DNA from: Dunaliella salina
Lineage: Eukaryota; Chlorophyta; Chlorophyceae; Chlamydomonadales; Dunaliellaceae
Assembly (NCBI GenBank): GCA_002284615.2
Contig: MU069475.1
Location: 171,543 to 188,557 of the forward strand
Direction of reading: 5' to 3'
Length of the DNA stretch: 17,015 nucleotides
Shown here: one piece after another, positions 1 to 17,015 of the stretch
Position numbering within the stretch: the stretch's first letter is position 1
How the letters are laid out: the number at the start of each line of letters is the position of its first letter
Translations under genes and position numbers: made by a program
The notes under the pieces: model-generated
Databases searched by the model: none
What the model saw: the letters and a program-made list of their open reading frames with translations, nothing else
Told to the model about the DNA's origin: nothing

Positions 1-46
1 TCCCCTGCAACCCATTACCTCAACACACGCTCTGCCTGCAATGCAG

Positions 47-16844
<16,798 letters not shown>

Positions 16845-16881
16845 GTGAGGAACATGCTTTTCTATGGTTCATTTTTCTGTT

Positions 16882-16978
16882 GGTTATTATGGTCCTGAAC
16901 ATTGCGCTGGAGCTCCTCGTCCAGTTTTGACTGCCGCTGGAAAGCAGTGGACAATCTCAGCATTGGTGAGGAACTTGC

Positions 16979-16983
<5 letters not shown>
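16882..16983 (+). repeat. Decayed duplicate of exon 17 donor half
   Basis: About 100 bp (tcctgaacattgcgctggag, ctcctcgtccagttttgac, gcagtggacaatctcagca, ttggtgaggaactt) closely match exon 17 and its intron start, 121-122 bp downstream. A 1-bp loss creates an in-frame TGA (cag ttt tga). The donor gtgagg is kept but no acceptor precedes the copy, so it is probably not used. Confidence 0.8.

Positions 16984-17015
<32 letters not shown>
16984..17015 (+). repeat. (CA)n microsatellite at the right edge
   Basis: An uninterrupted ac dinucleotide run reaches the last base of the window. Its position suggests the contig or window was cut where assembly met a microsatellite. Confidence 0.95.

Overview
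The window looks like nuclear DNA of a single-celled eukaryote, sampled from the inside of one large, intron-rich gene on the + strand. Signs of this are GT-AG introns throughout, short coding islands of 42-233 bp, (CA)n and (GAA)n microsatellites, N-filled assembly gaps, and no bacterial-style operon, promoter or terminator. I favour an alga, possibly a green alga of prasinophyte type, from the protein family and the repeat-rich introns. That assignment is an inference and is not proven here.

I rebuilt the gene by hand by matching open frame, splice sites and intron phase. Seventeen exons were found: 47-156, 2095-2155, 2273-2470, 2713-2811, 4177-4339, 5157-5221, 5436/5450-5514, 6740-6926, 7933-8007, 8637-8712, 10408-10534, 11877-12052, 12265-12306, 12453-12685, 13156-13248, 15265-15395 and 16724-16844. 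They can be joined in one continuous frame of about 674 codons if exon 7 starts at 5450, so only about 12% of the window is coding. The gene enters from the left and leaves to the right; neither start nor stop codon is present. The product resembles a divergent member of the OSCA/TMEM63 (CSC1-like)/anoctamin superfamily of membrane channels. In order it has a Cys-containing extracytoplasmic stretch, a membrane helix (exon 3), a cytosolic RRM-like domain split over exons 4-10, the conserved 'RA-x-DP-x-DYIFEN' type motif (exon 11), a second helix (exon 12), a Cys-containing loop (exons 13-16) and a third helix (exon 17).

The unusual feature is the tandem repeats. Several of the arrays are copies of the gene's own exon-intron junctions. 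Upstream of exons 6, 11, 12 and 16 there are arrays of 3 to about 9 units. Each unit is an intron tail with its 3' splice site plus the first 48-92 nt of the exon (more for exon 12), and only the last copy continues into a full exon. Exons 10, 11 and 17 have decayed copies of their donor side downstream. The introns also hold a 112-bp higher-order satellite (about 5750-6475), a TG-rich minisatellite (about 13310-13900), and simple repeats at 9216-9395 and at the right edge.

All minus-strand open frames and the remaining plus-strand ones look like by-products of low stop density or of the repeats. No second gene, RNA gene, CRISPR array or intact transposon could be supported.
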